A stretch of DNA of 64,000 nucleotides from Butyrivibrio sp. YAB3001 (GCF_900112195.1 NZ_FOKR01000005.1:62001-126000); one strand, 5' to 3'. Shown: positions 1 through 9,584, numbered from the stretch's first letter. A program made the numbers and translations. The notes: generated by a model not told the origin, from the sequence alone.

Positions 1-626
1 TTCATAACTACGATTCTTGTACCAAGAGTCATAGCCTCTGTCTGGTCATGTGTTACGTAGATGATTGTTGTGCCAAGTCTCTGGTGAAGCTTAGCGATCT
101 CAGTTCTCATCTGTACACGGAGCTTAGCATCAAGGTTTGAAAGAGGTTCGTCCATAAGGAATACCTTAGGGTTACGAACGATAGCACGTCCCATAGCAAC
201 ACGCTGTCTCTGACCACCTGAAAGAGCCTTAGGCTTACGATCAAGAAGCTTCTCAAGGTCAAGGATCTTAGCTGCTTCTCTAACCATCTTATCGATTTCC
301 TGCTTTGGAACTTTTCTAAGCTTAAGTCCGAAAGCCATATTATCATAAACTGTCATATGAGGATACAGAGCGTAGTTCTGGAATACCATCGCGATATCTC
401 TATCCTTAGGCTCAACGTCATTAACTACTCTGTCACCAATTTTAAGTGTACCTGAAGAAATATCCTCAAGTCCTGCAATCATACGAAGTGTTGTGGACTT
501 TCCACATCCTGAAGGTCCTACGAAAATAATAAACTCTTTATCCTCGATATCAAGGTTGAAATCTTTAACAGCCTCGAAACCATTAGGATAAACTTTAGAA
601 ACATGCTGAAGTGATAAACTTGCCAT
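1..626 (-). CDS. Sugar ABC transporter ATP-binding protein, MsmK/UgpC type (3' end outside window)
   Basis: This is the N-terminal ~208 residues of an ABC ATPase that energises carbohydrate uptake permeases on the cytoplasmic face of the membrane. The translated reverse strand shows Walker A (GPSGCGKST), the Q-loop ([10 protein letters not shown]), the signature [14 protein letters not shown], Walker B ([15 protein letters not shown]) and the switch histidine (VTHDQTEAM). These are hallmarks of the MalK/MsmK subfamily, whose C-terminal regulatory domain would lie beyond position 1. The start ATG at 626 follows a good Shine-Dalgarno (TTAGGAGGAAAATTC, about 631-645). MsmK-type ATPases often serve several sugar transporters. 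No cognate permease is in the window, so the sugar is unknown. Confidence 0.93.
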   Translation of the reverse strand, partial: MASLSLQHVSKVYPNGFEAVKDFNLDIEDKEFIIFVGPSGCGKSTTLRMIAGLEDISSGTLKIGDRVVNDVEPKDRDIAMVFQNYALYPHMTVYDNMAFGLKLRKVPKQEIDKMVREAAKILDLEKLLDRKPKALSGGQRQRVAMGRAIVRNPKVFLMDEPLSNLDAKLRVQMRTEIAKLHQRLGTTIIYVTHDQTEAMTLGTRIVVM

Positions 627-826
627 ACCTGAATTTTCCTCCTAATTTGCAAATACAATAAACGCTATAAAGAAGTATAGCTTTTCAATTGTTTATTATC
701 TATTCACTATTTTCACAAAGATTTTAGCATTCATTAGCAAATCTGACTAAGTAGTCGCGCATTTTTCCACAATTCAAAAAAATTGACGAATATTCTCCAT
801 TATAGCTGTGCAACTTGTCTATTGTT

Positions 827-2251
827 TTATTTGTAAAAGACTATACTGTTCCTTCCGTCGCCTTTAGAAACCGCCAAAGCATCTCTTGCAGCAGACACAA
901 TTTCCTCGCCGCAGCCTCCATCTTTTGTAAAAATAGCTCTTCCTGCACTTACATTTACTTTTGTTCCAAACATCTTGTTGTCAGCCTTTATGTCATGCAT
1001 AAACAGCTGTAACGCATCTGTTTGCTTTCTGATATCCTTCTCTTCTGAAATATCCCGCAGGAATATGAAGAACTCCCCATTTTTTCCTCTTCCAAGAAAA
1101 TCAGAGCTTCTGTAATTCTTTGTCAGTTTTCCCGAGAATTCTTTTATCTGATTGTCCAGATCTTTGCTTAATGTATCATCTTTCCCTAAAATATCGATAT
1201 TCAATGCAAAAAGGACTCCGCTATTTACTTCAGACAGTCTGGAATATTTATCTATAGCCAGGATAAACGCTTCTTCATTAAGAAGTCCTGTTTGTTCGTC
1301 AAATTCTGTTTCTTCCTTTTCCTTTTTGCCCAAAAACTTTGAAAGCATCCTTTCAACATAATGAGAAAGCAAAAGAATCAGGATATACAAACATATCGCT
1401 CCGAATAAAACTCCAACAAAAACCCTGTACCAAACCACATCTAATGCAGTCATTTCAGCTATTGTCTTATTCTCTATCAAAAGGACTGCCGCTCCATTTG
1501 TTACATCTGATGGCACCATGAGTACATAACCATATCCCGGCACTTCAGCAAAATATTTTTTTCTCTGTGAAATATTGAGTTTAATTGTATCTTTAGGCAC
1601 AATTGCATCTGTATTTTCCCAGAAATTCGTGCCTTCATTATCTCCTGCTATAACTGTACCATTCAGTCCAATAAGTGCTGTCGTTATCCCGTTTTCAATT
1701 TGTGGAAAGATTCTCTCATGAAGATCAGGATAATAAACCGATGTAATAATAAAACCTTTCATACCATCTGCAAACCCAACATGATTTACAATAGCTATGC
1801 TGTGTGGTCTGAAATATCCTTCTTCACTGACCAGGACAAAGCCTTTTCCGCCTCTGCTATAATTATTCTTTACCTCTTCAAACATTGGTGTTCCTGAAAG
1901 TGAAATGCTATCGCCTTTTTCATTGTACCCCATGCCATTTTGGTCGCAGACAACTGCTGTTTGCGCATTTTCATATGAAACAGCATGTTTTAGCATCTTA
2001 ACAATTTTATCCTTGTCTTCATCAAATCGCATTAACTCAAAAGAAACAGCCGCAGTATTATTACATACTTCGGCTGTTTTCACAGACAGATCAGCACTAT
2101 ACAGACTTCTAGTGACTTTCTCTGACAACATATTTATTGTTTGCATTACTGCATTTTTTTTAACAACACCGCCATAAATAAAGCAGGCTACGCCCACCAT
2201 TACGCACAATGCTGCAATTGGAACCAACCATTTAAGATACGCCTTTTTCAT
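827..2251 (-). CDS. Membrane sensor protein with degenerate GGDEF domain
   Basis: A 474-residue protein with an N-terminal membrane segment (about 7-28), an extracytoplasmic region (about 30-270) of the kind seen in dCache-type sensors, a second membrane segment (about 272-296) and a cytoplasmic GGDEF-like domain (about 318-474). The catalytic GGDEF motif reads KNGEF (390-394), lacking the glycines and the acidic third residue needed for metal and GTP. An RxxD motif (R381-S-S-D384) sits exactly five residues upstream, where the c-di-GMP I-site lies. It is therefore more likely a c-di-GMP binding or signalling protein than an active diguanylate cyclase. It lies 17 bp after a YesL-like gene, probably in one operon. 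Confidence 0.85.
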   Translation of the reverse strand: MKKAYLKWLVPIAALCVMVGVACFIYGGVVKKNAVMQTINMLSEKVTRSLYSADLSVKTAEVCNNTAAVSFELMRFDEDKDKIVKMLKHAVSYENAQTAVVCDQNGMGYNEKGDSISLSGTPMFEEVKNNYSRGGKGFVLVSEEGYFRPHSIAIVNHVGFADGMKGFIITSVYYPDLHERIFPQIENGITTALIGLNGTVIAGDNEGTNFWENTDAIVPKDTIKLNISQRKKYFAEVPGYGYVLMVPSDVTNGAAVLLIENKTIAEMTALDVVWYRVFVGVLFGAICLYILILLLSHYVERMLSKFLGKKEKEETEFDEQTGLLNEEAFILAIDKYSRLSEVNSGVLFALNIDILGKDDTLSKDLDNQIKEFSGKLTKNYRSSDFLGRGKNGEFFIFLRDISEEKDIRKQTDALQLFMHDIKADNKMFGTKVNVSAGRAIFTKDGGCGEEIVSAARDALAVSKGDGRNSIVFYK

Positions 2252-2268
2252 AGGATACCTCTTTAATG

Positions 2269-3063
2269 TCAGTGTTCTTCGCCCTGTCCTTCCGGTGCAG
2301 ATTCATCAATCTTCCTGATGGCTGCTTCTAATTCTTCTTCCTCAGTCATTTCTTCAACCTTGGGCTCAAAACGTTTAAATGTTCCATTATATAATAAAGC
2401 ACAAAGAAATCCCGGTCCGGCAATTCCCATAAGGATGATTATCGGCATAGCCTTCATATCAAAGAAATAAAGAATAACCAGTGGAATAACTGAAACCAGC
2501 GCCATCAAAAATGTCTTAGGAAGTGCAAGCACTGCCATAAGCGCTGAATTCTTAAGTGTTCCGGGAACAGTATTAACAAATTTAGACAATAGCGGAAAAA
2601 TATAAAGAGAAATCATAAAAAGAATGATCGCTATTGCAAAAACAAGATATACATATACTGCCGCGCTGTCTTTCATAAGCATGTAGTCCAATAAAAGAAT
2701 TCCGCCAACCGCGAACTGAATTACCTGCAAAATAGCTCCCTGCTTGAAATTCTCTTTAAATGACTTAAAATAGGACTTTGTCACATAGCTATCTTCGTTA
2801 CGAACAAGCTTAAGCAGTACAAAGTGCATTGCTGTAAGTGCAGGTCCCAAAGGTATAGAAAATACAATTCCTAAAAGCCATGCCCAGAAAATCAGGCCTA
2901 CTGTAATCTGAAAATCCCCAAACAGAACAGGACTTAAAAAGAAAAGCTGTTCCAAAATAAGTGGTATTGCAAAAATCAAAGTAAGTATGTTGATCCACAT
3001 TATGTCTGCAATCTTTGAAAGTGCCTGCATAAGTGGACTGTCGATGTCAAAAAATCTACCCAT
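2269..3063 (-). CDS. DUF624 / YesL-like membrane protein
   Basis: A 264-residue integral membrane protein with about five or six hydrophobic segments and a soluble acidic C-terminus (EEMTEEEELEAAIRK and following). The N-terminal pattern (GRFFDIDSPLMQALSKIADIMWINIL) is typical of the DUF624/YesL family, which is often encoded near carbohydrate ABC transporters in Firmicutes and whose molecular role is not established. It lies 17 bp upstream of the degenerate-GGDEF gene and 58 bp downstream of an acetyltransferase gene. The family assignment comes from pattern recognition. I infer a membrane role in sugar uptake or envelope function only from family context. Confidence 0.8.
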   Translation of the reverse strand: MGRFFDIDSPLMQALSKIADIMWINILTLIFAIPLILEQLFFLSPVLFGDFQITVGLIFWAWLLGIVFSIPLGPALTAMHFVLLKLVRNEDSYVTKSYFKSFKENFKQGAILQVIQFAVGGILLLDYMLMKDSAAVYVYLVFAIAIILFMISLYIFPLLSKFVNTVPGTLKNSALMAVLALPKTFLMALVSVIPLVILYFFDMKAMPIIILMGIAGPGFLCALLYNGTFKRFEPKVEEMTEEEELEAAIRKIDESAPEGQGEEH

Positions 3064-3121
3064 AAATCAAATATCCATCCCTTTTATAAACTTTTTCACT
3101 ATTGTTTCATATCAGGCATTT

Positions 3122-3601
3122 TCAACTTTTTGTTTGCAGCATGTCACGTAATCTAAGTTCCATCGGAGTATATCTGATACCATCTGCTACAGTCTCAGGT
3201 CCCAAATCCTTAAATCCCCTCTTGTGATAAAACTCTCTGGCGTAAGGAGCGGAATTAACAGTTATTCTGTCAAGTCCCTCTTCTTCGGAAACATATTTGG
3301 ACACATACTTAATAAGGGCACTTCCAACCCCGTTTCCGTGGTAGTTTTCATCAACAAACAAAAGAGAAATATGCTTTTTTTCCCTAAGCGTAAGCATTCC
3401 AACATATTTCTCTCTGTCCACAGCCACAAATAGCTGATAATGCCCAGCAATAAACATTTTCCGCAACATGTCATCATTGACAAAATTGTGGAAATTCTGT
3501 ATTCCCTCCTGGGAATAGTCAGGAGCATCAAACTTGATGAAGGTCTTCCATGCAAGTTTCATTGCTCCATCCCAGTCAGAATGGTAAGCACATCTTACCA
3601 T
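3122..3601 (-). CDS. GNAT-family N-acetyltransferase
   Basis: A GNAT-fold acetyltransferase of about 159 residues that would move an acetyl group from acetyl-CoA to an unknown small molecule or protein amine. The acetyl-CoA binding motif A is visible (LFVDENYHGNGVGSALIKYV, with the Q/RxxGxG/A-like NGVGSA turn), followed by NSAPYAREFYHKRGF, the usual GNAT C-terminal strand-helix. The open frame extends upstream to 3706 but would overlap the preceding hydrolase gene. I chose the ATG at 3601, 13 bp after that gene's stop. A GTG at 3631, with GGAAGTGG in front, is a reasonable alternative. The substrate cannot be told. Confidence 0.82.
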   Translation of the reverse strand: MVRCAYHSDWDGAMKLAWKTFIKFDAPDYSQEGIQNFHNFVNDDMLRKMFIAGHYQLFVAVDREKYVGMLTLREKKHISLLFVDENYHGNGVGSALIKYVSKYVSEEEGLDRITVNSAPYAREFYHKRGFKDLGPETVADGIRYTPMELRLRDMLQTKS

Positions 3602-3614
3602 TATTTTTGATAAA

Positions 3615-4565
3615 TCAACTTCTTGATACACGATTGGCCACTTCCAAAAGCCACTGATACTGCTCTTCAAAAATCTTTTCCCTGCCAATCTCCTGCTGAA
3701 GCTCATGTCTCATTCCATCATAAAGCTTAAGTTCAACATTCTTCATCTGCAACTGATTCTTGTAGATATCGTAGAGTTTCTCGGGTCCTTCACCGTAATT
3801 ACCTACAGGATCTTCCTTTCCGGCTGTAATGAGTATTGGAAGATTCTTAGGAATGTCCTCCATCTTACCGACATCCTGAACTCTCTTAAGAAGCTCTGCC
3901 ATTGTTGAAAAGCCGTTAAGAGTGAACACAAAATTATTAGCAGGATTAGCAATGTACTTATCTATGCTCTCTTCATTGTGAGACAACCAGTCAAATTTAG
4001 TCCTTGCATTAGGAATCTTCTTCAGATATCCCTTAAATGCCATGTTATTGATCATGTTAGATCGTGTCTTTGTTCCCAGGAACACCTGCATTGTACCAAC
4101 AAGAGATGCCATCGATTTAATTGTACTTGCCGGCATAAATGCTGTGCCCTGAATGATTGCCCCCTGAATTCCGGTTCCGTAACGTGCAATATACTCCCTG
4201 GCAACAAAAGATCCAAAACTGTGTCCTAATATAAAAATCGGAACTCCGGGATACTCTTCCTGTACCATTTTCTTAAGCCTGTGAGCATCTCTTACAAGAA
4301 CTGTCGCAGGGTCATCCTTGCAGAAAAATCCATATGTCCCGTTTGCTGACACTGATTTTCCATGTCCAAGATGATCATTTCCAGTTACAAGAAAACCCTT
4401 GCTTGCAAGAAAACGAGCATATTCATCGTAGCGGTCTATGAATTCCTGCATTCCGTGGATGATCTGAAGAATCGCTACAGGCTTCCCCTCCGGAATCCAT
4501 TTAATTGCATGAATCATAGTTTCTCTGTCTCTTGATTTGTAAGTCAGTTCCTCTTTCCGTACCAT
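3615..4565 (-). CDS. Alpha/beta hydrolase, lysophospholipase / monoacylglycerol-lipase-like
   Basis: A 316-residue cytoplasmic serine hydrolase of the S33/Hydrolase_4 family (PldB, monoglyceride lipase). The oxyanion-hole segment IIHGMQEFIDRYDEYARFL, the nucleophile elbow GHSFGSF, the late acid (GKEDPVGNYGEG) and the catalytic His (YDGMRHELQQE) are all present and correctly spaced. The family cleaves lysophospholipids or monoacylglycerols. The exact substrate is not shown by sequence. Its ATG follows GGGGAGGA (ATGGGGAGGACTCCAA upstream). It is followed closely by the GNAT gene, probably co-transcribed. Confidence 0.9.
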   Translation of the reverse strand: MVRKEELTYKSRDRETMIHAIKWIPEGKPVAILQIIHGMQEFIDRYDEYARFLASKGFLVTGNDHLGHGKSVSANGTYGFFCKDDPATVLVRDAHRLKKMVQEEYPGVPIFILGHSFGSFVAREYIARYGTGIQGAIIQGTAFMPASTIKSMASLVGTMQVFLGTKTRSNMINNMAFKGYLKKIPNARTKFDWLSHNEESIDKYIANPANNFVFTLNGFSTMAELLKRVQDVGKMEDIPKNLPILITAGKEDPVGNYGEGPEKLYDIYKNQLQMKNVELKLYDGMRHELQQEIGREKIFEEQYQWLLEVANRVSRS

Positions 4566-4683
4566 TTGGAGTCCTCCCCATAGTTTGTTAGTTTATAATT
4601 ATTATATACTAATTATCATATTTACGTACGTATTTTCACACTTCTTTAATAATTTAGAATCTTACTATACAATCAAAATAACC

Positions 4684-4710
4684 ACTCAGTATGAAATAAA
4701 CATACTGACT
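4684..4710 (-). terminator. Hairpin after metG
   Basis: An inverted repeat with a perfect 7-bp core (CAGTATG / CATACTG, 4687-4693 and 4701-4707) lies 20 bp beyond the metG stop. The T-run is stronger in the plus direction than in the minus direction, so its role as the metG terminator is only probable. Confidence 0.35.
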
Positions 4711-4730
4711 ATTCTTTTTTTCTTATCAGA

Positions 4731-6773
4731 TCAGCAAATCTCAGCTCCTGATGGCATTGGCTTTTCAGGTGTCATAAGAGCAAGATTTCCTTCAGCATCC
4801 TCAGCGCACAGAAGCATTCCTTCAGACATAACTCCTGCAAGTTTGGCAGGCTTAAGATTTACAAGAACCATTACCTTCTTACCAACCATTTCCTCTGGAG
4901 AATAGTACTTTCTGATACCTGAAACAATCTGCTTAACCTGACTTCCAATCTTAACCTTTGAGCAAAGAAGCTTCTTTGACTTCTCGACAGCTTCACAAGC
5001 GATAATTTCGCCTACCTGGAACTGCATTGTGCCAAACTGCTCATAGGAAATTTCTTCCTTTGCAGGAATATCGATTGGCTCCTGCTCAGAGTCAGCTTTC
5101 TCTTCCTTCTTAGGTGCCTTTGCGGGTGCAAGTCCTGCTTTAGCAAGATTTTCTGCTGCTATTCTCTGTGACTTTTCAAAATCAGCTTTCTGCTTCTTAG
5201 TGATCTCTGCTGCCTTTTCAAGAACATCCTTCAAATCCTTACGAGCAAAGAGCATCTCAGGTGTCTCAACAACTTTTGTGCCATTCTCGAGCACGCCAAA
5301 GTTTGAAAGGCTGTCAAATTCTCTTTCAGGAGAATTAAGCTGTTCTCTGATCTTCTGAGCTGTCTCAGGCATAAACGGATCAAGCAATGCAGCGCCAATA
5401 GAAATTGACTCAACAAGATTATAAAGAACTGTTGAAAGCCTGTCCTTCTTGCTCTCATCCTTGCCAAGTACCCATGGCTCAGTCTCATCAATATATTTAT
5501 TGCATCTCTTGAAAAGAGCAAATATCTCTGTAAGAGCATCTGCTACTCTAAGGTCATTCATCTTAGCTTCAACCTTATCATAACATCCTGTAACAACAGC
5601 CTTGAGCTCGTCATCAACAGCTTCTTTTACGCCCTTATCCGCTACAACTCCGCCAAGATACTTGTTGCTCATGGCAATTGTACGGTTTACAAGATTTCCA
5701 AGAGTATTTGCAAGATCAGAATTAAATCTCTCTACCATGAGCTCCCAGGTGATAACACCATCATTATCAAATGGCATCTCATGAAGAACGAAATATCTTA
5801 CAGGATCAACACCGAATAAGCTAACAAGGTCATCTGCATAAATAACATTTCCCTTGGACTTACTCATCTTCTCACCGCCCTGTAACAGCCATGGATGACC
5901 GAATACCTGCTTAGGAAGCGGTTCACCAAGAGCCATCAGGAAAATAGGCCAGTAGATTGTATGGAATCTGATGATATCTTTTCCGATAAGATGAAGGTCA
6001 GCAGGCCACCACTTCTTGTAATCCTCTGTACTGTTACCCTCAGCATCATAGCCAATACCTGTGATATAGTTTGTAAGCGCATCAAGCCATACATATACAA
6101 CATGCTTGTCATCAAAATCTACAGGAATACCCCACTTAAATGACGTTCTTGAAACGCAAAGATCCTGAAGTCCGGGAAGAAGGAAGTTGTTCATCATCTC
6201 ATTCTTTCTGGCAACAGGCTGAATAAATTCAGGATGTGTATTAATATGCTCAATAAGTCTGTCTGCATACTTGCTCATCTTGAAGAAATATGCCTCTTCC
6301 TCTGCAGGATGAACAGGTCCGCCACACTCAGGGCACTTTCCATCAACAAGCTGAGACTCTGTATAAAAGGCCTCACACTCTGTACAGTACATTCCCTTGT
6401 AAGAGCCCTTGTAAATGTCTCCCTGGTCGTAGAACTTCTTAAAAATCTTCTGAACCTGCTTAACATGATCATCATCAGTTGTTCTGATAAATCTGTCATA
6501 TGATGTGTCCATGAGATTCCAAAGACCTTTAATTGTCTCAGAAACCTGATCTACAAATTCCTTAGGAGAAGCACATCCTGCTTCTATGGCTCTTGTCTCG
6601 ATTTTCTGACCATGCTCATCTGAACCGGTCTGGAAATGAACATCAAAGCCATCCTTTCTCTTATATCTTGCGATTGCATCAGCCAGCACGATTTCGTAGC
6701 TGTTACCTATATGAGGCTTACCTGATGTATAGGCAATTGCAGTTGTAATGTAATATTTCCCTTTATTCTGCAT
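4731..6773 (-). CDS. metG: Methionyl-tRNA synthetase with C-terminal tRNA-binding domain
   Basis: Charges tRNA-Met with methionine in the cytoplasm. The class I signatures are clear: HIGN (from KPHIGNSYE) near the N-terminus and KMSKSKGN in the centre. Between them is the zinc-knuckle insertion (CTECEAFYTE...CPECGGP). The C-terminus carries an EMAPII/Arc1p-like tRNA-binding domain (QVGEIIACEAVEKSKKLL...), joined by a charged Lys/Ala/Glu linker. The total of about 680 residues is normal for the long MetG form of Firmicutes. An ATG at 6797 opens the frame, but the ATG at 6773 (MQNKGKYYIT) is preceded by AAAGGATTTGGGGAT and fits the family start better. It lies downstream of map, so two methionine-related N-terminal functions are adjacent. 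Confidence 0.96.
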   Translation of the reverse strand: MQNKGKYYITTAIAYTSGKPHIGNSYEIVLADAIARYKRKDGFDVHFQTGSDEHGQKIETRAIEAGCASPKEFVDQVSETIKGLWNLMDTSYDRFIRTTDDDHVKQVQKIFKKFYDQGDIYKGSYKGMYCTECEAFYTESQLVDGKCPECGGPVHPAEEEAYFFKMSKYADRLIEHINTHPEFIQPVARKNEMMNNFLLPGLQDLCVSRTSFKWGIPVDFDDKHVVYVWLDALTNYITGIGYDAEGNSTEDYKKWWPADLHLIGKDIIRFHTIYWPIFLMALGEPLPKQVFGHPWLLQGGEKMSKSKGNVIYADDLVSLFGVDPVRYFVLHEMPFDNDGVITWELMVERFNSDLANTLGNLVNRTIAMSNKYLGGVVADKGVKEAVDDELKAVVTGCYDKVEAKMNDLRVADALTEIFALFKRCNKYIDETEPWVLGKDESKKDRLSTVLYNLVESISIGAALLDPFMPETAQKIREQLNSPEREFDSLSNFGVLENGTKVVETPEMLFARKDLKDVLEKAAEITKKQKADFEKSQRIAAENLAKAGLAPAKAPKKEEKADSEQEPIDIPAKEEISYEQFGTMQFQVGEIIACEAVEKSKKLLCSKVKIGSQVKQIVSGIRKYYSPEEMVGKKVMVLVNLKPAKLAGVMSEGMLLCAEDAEGNLALMTPEKPMPSGAEIC

Positions 6774-6886
6774 ATCCCCAAATCCTTTCTGTTTCATTAT
6801 GTATTTGAAAAAACCGATCTGATCAATTTTTCCTTAATAGGCTTGCCGGAAAAACTTCTGACAATCCGTTAAATTGCGATAAATTA

Positions 6887-7762
6887 TCACCAGCAAAGAA
6901 GCTCATAGCCGGTCTCAGTGACAAGCAGCTCTACTTCCCACTGTGCAGAAGGCTTCATGTCAGCAGTATATACTGTCCAATCATTTTCTTCATCGATAAA
7001 TATCTCATCTCTTCCCATGTTGACCATAGGTTCGATTGTAAATACCATTCCCGGAACCATAAGCATTCCTGTGCCCGGTTTACTTACAAAGCTTACAAAA
7101 GGCTCTTCGTGGAAGGCATTTCCGCAGCCATGTCCACCAATTTCCTTAACTACAGTGTAGCCATTATCAAGCGCGTGCTGATGAACTGCATGTCCCATAT
7201 CTCCAATCGGGGTCCACGGAATTACCGCCTTTAAACCTGCTTCAAGACATTCCTTTGTCACATCAACAAGTCTCTTTTTCTCCGGAGAAACATCACCAAC
7301 ACAAAACATTCGTGATGAATCAGAAAAATAGCCGTCAAGGATAGTCGAACAGTCAACGTTTATAATATCTCCATCCTTAAGGATAATATCCTCAGAAGGA
7401 ATTCCATGGCATACCTGCTCATTTATCGAAGTGCAAACACTCTTAGGAAAACCTTCATATCCAAGATCTGCAGGAATACCTCCCATTTTCTTGGTTGTGT
7501 TAAAAACAATATCGTCTATCTCCTGGGTTGACATACCTGCATGGATCTTCTCGCCAATCTCATCAAGAACAGCCATATTTATGACTGCGCTCTTTTTGAT
7601 TCCTTCAATATCCTTCTCTGTTTTAAAAAGAACTCTGTCAGGAATTATAAAGCCTTCATGCTCATAATGAATCAGCTTATCATCAAAAGCTGCATGACAT
7701 GTCTTATACTTTTTCCCGCTTCCGCACCAGCAAGGATCATTTCTTTCTAATCTTTTATACAT
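6887..7762 (-). CDS. map: Methionine aminopeptidase type I with N-terminal SEC-C zinc motif
   Basis: Removes the initiator methionine from nascent proteins. The N-terminal extension (residues 8-24) is a SEC-C zinc knuckle with C11, C13, C22 and H23, as in MetAPs that dock to the ribosome. The catalytic domain keeps the five metal ligands of the pita-bread fold: Asp in NVDCSTILDG, Asp in YFSDSSRMF, His in GGHGCGNAFHEEP, Glu in FTIEPMV and Glu in WEVELLV. The 291-residue length matches SEC-C-type MetAPs of Clostridia. The gene precedes metG by about 110 bp. Confidence 0.95.
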   Translation of the reverse strand: MYKRLERNDPCWCGSGKKYKTCHAAFDDKLIHYEHEGFIIPDRVLFKTEKDIEGIKKSAVINMAVLDEIGEKIHAGMSTQEIDDIVFNTTKKMGGIPADLGYEGFPKSVCTSINEQVCHGIPSEDIILKDGDIINVDCSTILDGYFSDSSRMFCVGDVSPEKKRLVDVTKECLEAGLKAVIPWTPIGDMGHAVHQHALDNGYTVVKEIGGHGCGNAFHEEPFVSFVSKPGTGMLMVPGMVFTIEPMVNMGRDEIFIDEENDWTVYTADMKPSAQWEVELLVTETGYELLCW

Positions 7763-7861
7763 CTTTTTCCTTCTTCTATAACTATAAAATCCGACAAAAT
7801 CTCAATATTAGTATGCCTTTTGCGCCTGTAAATGTCAATTATGCTCGACTTAATTCTCATA

Positions 7862-8016
7862 GGATACCGAATTTCCTCAGAAATACGGTATCCGTACTGG
7901 ACTAGGCTTCACCTTTAGGTGAAGGCGTATCTGCCAAAGGCAGATTTCCGAACGATTTTTCCTTGTTATCGTTCGGAAAGTCATATATTCATGGATATAT
8001 AATTCATGAATATATG
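7862..8016. repeat. Cluster of five consecutive hairpins
   Basis: Five separate inverted repeats follow each other with almost no spacing. Stem 1 is 7862-7869 with 7886-7893 (8 bp, continued by 7871-7875 with 7880-7884). Stem 2 is 7907-7914 with 7917-7924. Stem 3 is 7929-7935 with 7939-7945. Stem 4 is 7946-7956 with 7968-7978 (11 bp). Stem 5 is 7982-7993 with 8005-8016 (12 bp). All stems are perfect. The cluster fills the space between the end of the phn/5'-nucleotidase operon and the start of map. The stem nearest 8033 may terminate the operon, but one terminator would not need five stems. The arrangement resembles a mosaic palindromic intergenic repeat. Confidence 0.75.
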
Positions 8017-8032
8017 AAAATAGCCTATTTGA

Positions 8033-9580
8033 TCATTTAGCTGTAACAACTGAAAAGATGGAGTTCTTTATCTCTCCGACAGGACTGTGCTTTCTTATGT
8101 AATTTATAAGAAGGTCAGGCATTTCATCTGCATAGCTTCCAACGCTCTCACAATCCCCAATACACTGATATCCACCTGTTCCGGTAGCTCGATAATTACT
8201 TGTGACAAGAGTAAATGAAGCATCATCCAAAAGCTCTGTTCCGTCCATTTTACGAAGAACTACAACTCTGTCTCCGACAGGTCTTGTGAGGTCAAAAGAA
8301 TACTCAAGTCCCGCATAATAATCATAGTTATAATGCTCAACTTTAGGCTGCAGGAAAATATTTGAAACCTTAACTTCACCTGTTTCCTGATCATAATCAA
8401 AATATTCAGCGCATCTCTCAAGAGCCTGCTTAAGCACTTTCTTAGTCACTTTCTTAACTTCAACTGTGTTTGCAAACTGGTAGATTCCAAGCACATCTCG
8501 AACTGTGATCTCTTTCTTTAGTCCAAGAGGATCATTAGCAAGGCTGGTGCACGAAAAATCAGCGCCTGTATAGTCAAGCTGAACCTGATTAAAGAGCGAT
8601 GCAACCTTACTTCCATGTAAAGCTGTAGGAAGTTTCTCTTCGGGCGCAATCTCTTTTTCCAGACATCCGATAGGCTCATCAAGCCAGGTCTGAACTTTTT
8701 GAGATAATTCATCCATAAAAGCATGGTCTTTTGCCATTACATCGTATCTTTCATCCGGAGTATTAACAGTCTCAATTCTTGAAACAACCTGATATTCTGT
8801 TTTTCCAGACTTATCAGCATTCACTTCAAGATAGCAGTATTTCATTGCATTTGATGGTGGCTGTACCCCATAGGTTCCCTCTATAGTAAGTCCTTCAACT
8901 GTCATGTGCTGATGACCTGTAAGAAGGATATCAAAGCCCATCTCTCTCATTATTTTGCATGCCTGATTTTCTGCTGTTTCTGAAAGAAGCTTACCGGTCT
9001 TTAGATCTTCTTCAAATCCGCCATGATAAATGCATATAGTAATATCACATTTATCTTTAAGATATTCATATTGCTCCCTTAAAGCCTCAATAGGATCTGA
9101 GACAGTTATCTGAACAAGATGATCTTTTTGTTCCCAGACATTTACAAATCCGGTTACAGCTGCAGTAATTCCAACCTTTGTGCCATCCTCTAATGTGTGG
9201 ATCACATTCTTTTTAATGTCCACTTTGCCGCCAAGATCATTTACGTTACAGCTTATAAGCTGAGCTTTCATATATTTGGCAAAATCCGCAATCGCATCAT
9301 AGCCAAAGTTAAAATCATGGTTTCCAAGTGTGTAATAATCAAGTCCCATGGCATTAAAACCTTCAGCCATCGGATTAAAATCATAATCGTTTCTATGCTC
9401 CAGGTAATATGAAAGAAGCGGTGTTCCCTGAAGTGAATCGCCACCATCCAAAACCAGTGTATTTCCGTCCTTCTCTATCTGTGAAGCAATGCAAAAAAGC
9501 CCCGAATTCTCAGGGCAGTTTTTTGCATAGTTAATTGGATAAAGATGACCGTGTGTGTCAGAAGTAAAAATAATTCTCAT
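8033..9580 (-). CDS. 5'-nucleotidase / bifunctional metallophosphatase (UshA-like)
   Basis: A 515-residue two-domain enzyme predicted to hydrolyse nucleotides or related phosphoesters. The N-terminal calcineurin-like domain shows the metal-binding set SDTHGH, GGDSLQG, GNHDF, CIYHGG and GHQHMTV. The C-terminal 5'-nucleotidase domain (from about residue 310) includes the substrate-binding TSNYRATGTGGY. There is no signal peptide, which is unlike secreted UshA/NucA and suggests intracellular action. It is the last gene of the phnDCEE operon, 5 bp after a permease gene, so it probably acts on whatever phosphorus compound that transporter brings in. Confidence 0.9.
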   Translation of the reverse strand: MRIIFTSDTHGHLYPINYAKNCPENSGLFCIASQIEKDGNTLVLDGGDSLQGTPLLSYYLEHRNDYDFNPMAEGFNAMGLDYYTLGNHDFNFGYDAIADFAKYMKAQLISCNVNDLGGKVDIKKNVIHTLEDGTKVGITAAVTGFVNVWEQKDHLVQITVSDPIEALREQYEYLKDKCDITICIYHGGFEEDLKTGKLLSETAENQACKIMREMGFDILLTGHQHMTVEGLTIEGTYGVQPPSNAMKYCYLEVNADKSGKTEYQVVSRIETVNTPDERYDVMAKDHAFMDELSQKVQTWLDEPIGCLEKEIAPEEKLPTALHGSKVASLFNQVQLDYTGADFSCTSLANDPLGLKKEITVRDVLGIYQFANTVEVKKVTKKVLKQALERCAEYFDYDQETGEVKVSNIFLQPKVEHYNYDYYAGLEYSFDLTRPVGDRVVVLRKMDGTELLDDASFTLVTSNYRATGTGGYQCIGDCESVGSYADEMPDLLINYIRKHSPVGEIKNSIFSVVTAK

Positions 9581-9584
9581 TTCA

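Noticed and set aside
3602..3706. Longer start for the GNAT acetyltransferase
   Set aside because: The added residues overlap the hydrolase gene and do not resemble a GNAT start.
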